From assembly GCA_043752345.1 (NCBI GenBank), contig JAYUYT010000057.1:1-14110 (forward strand): DNA of 14,110 nt, written 5' to 3'. The DNA comes from VFJL01 sp043752345. GTDB taxonomy: Bacteria; Pseudomonadota; Gammaproteobacteria; Burkholderiales; Nitrosomonadaceae. A program made the position numbers and the translations under genes. The stretch's first letter is position 1. Each line of letters begins with the position of its first letter. The notes under the pieces were generated by a model. The model was not told where the DNA came from and did not search any database. It worked only from the letters and a program-made list of their open reading frames with translations. This document shows, piece by piece, positions 13,945 to 14,110 of the stretch.

Positions 13945-14110
13945 TCAGAAAATATGCAGGTCACTTGCTAACAGGGTTGGTGCGCCTGTCAGCGTAGCAA
14001 ATTGTACGGCTGCTGATTTTGTTCCGTTGCCATCTGCATCGTAGAAAAGCGCGCCGGTACTGGTGTCATAGAGGAAATGATCGGTGAGATCGTGTGCGGC
14101 AACTCCGGCT
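13945..14110 (-). CDS. C-terminus of an RTX/hemolysin-type calcium-binding protein (partial)
   Basis: The last 54 codons of a minus-strand gene that enters from the right edge and stops at 13945-13947 (TGA). The residues include HFLYDTSTGALFYDADGNGT, then AVQFATL and ending LLASDLHIF. This closely resembles the C-terminal segment found after the Ca-binding nonapeptide repeats of RTX adhesins, proteases and lipases (F.Y....G.L.YD.DG.G......A.L), which carries the type I secretion signal. Such proteins fold outside the cell on binding calcium. Size and activity cannot be judged because the rest lies outside the window. I see no clear terminator after the stop. Confidence 0.75.
   Translation of the reverse strand, partial: AGVAAHDLTDHFLYDTSTGALFYDADGNGTKSAAVQFATLTGAPTLLASDLHIF

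Noticed and set aside
11076..14110. Genomic island integrated at the tRNA-Leu 3' end
   Set aside because: No integrase and no repeat of the tRNA 3' end (TTCGATTCCCCC... or CCCGGCACCA) occur in the following 3 kb, despite the more AT-rich content.

Overview
The window reads as a betaproteobacterial chromosome segment, most probably from the Nitrosomonadales/Gallionellaceae neighbourhood. That placement is an inference from the gene order queA-tgt-yajC-secD-secF and from the look of the proteins, not from a database search. Every protein gene lies on the minus strand; only a tRNA-Leu is on the plus strand. Several starts are non-ATG (GTG at 678, TTG at 4486, TTG at 5426), each backed by a Shine-Dalgarno sequence.

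Left part (1-4486). The first ten codons of a possible IS3-type transposase OrfA run off the left edge, preceded by a strong hairpin. Next come two tandem paralogous small helical exported proteins, one a lipoprotein and one that has lost the lipidation cysteine. Upstream of them lies a NarL-type two-component pair: a response regulator and a membrane histidine kinase. The kinase carries a recent in-frame tandem duplication of a GAF-like domain, and one copy has a further 72-nt insert containing a perfect 18-bp palindrome. The two-component genes and the paralogs are co-oriented, so the paralogs may be a regulatory target, but this is unproven.

Gap 4487-4826. It holds an intrinsic terminator and, just upstream of it on the minus strand, what looks like a decayed tRNA-Lys gene with D-stem, T-arm and 3' CCA still recognisable but the 5' acceptor strand lost.

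Core block (4827-11162). dedA-family gene, secF, secD, yajC, tgt and queA are in order, the last two overlapping by ATGA. queA and tgt make the queuosine modification of tRNA; YajC-SecD-SecF form the accessory complex of the Sec translocon. queA has a TATAAT box positioned so that the transcript would begin at or next to its ATG (leaderless). A divergent promoter drives tRNA-Leu(CAA).

Right part (11163-14110). This is a more AT-rich accessory stretch: a small unrecognised membrane protein translationally coupled to an HU protein with an extra C-terminal tail, a long intergenic region with two palindromes, an extended SDR (dihydroflavonol-reductase-like) gene, and the last 54 codons of an RTX/hemolysin-type calcium-binding protein running off the right edge.

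I see no CRISPR array, no complete mobile element and no clearly new multi-gene system. The most unusual items are the duplicated GAF region with its coding palindrome, the tRNA-Lys relic, the lipobox-less paralog, and the HU-membrane protein couple.
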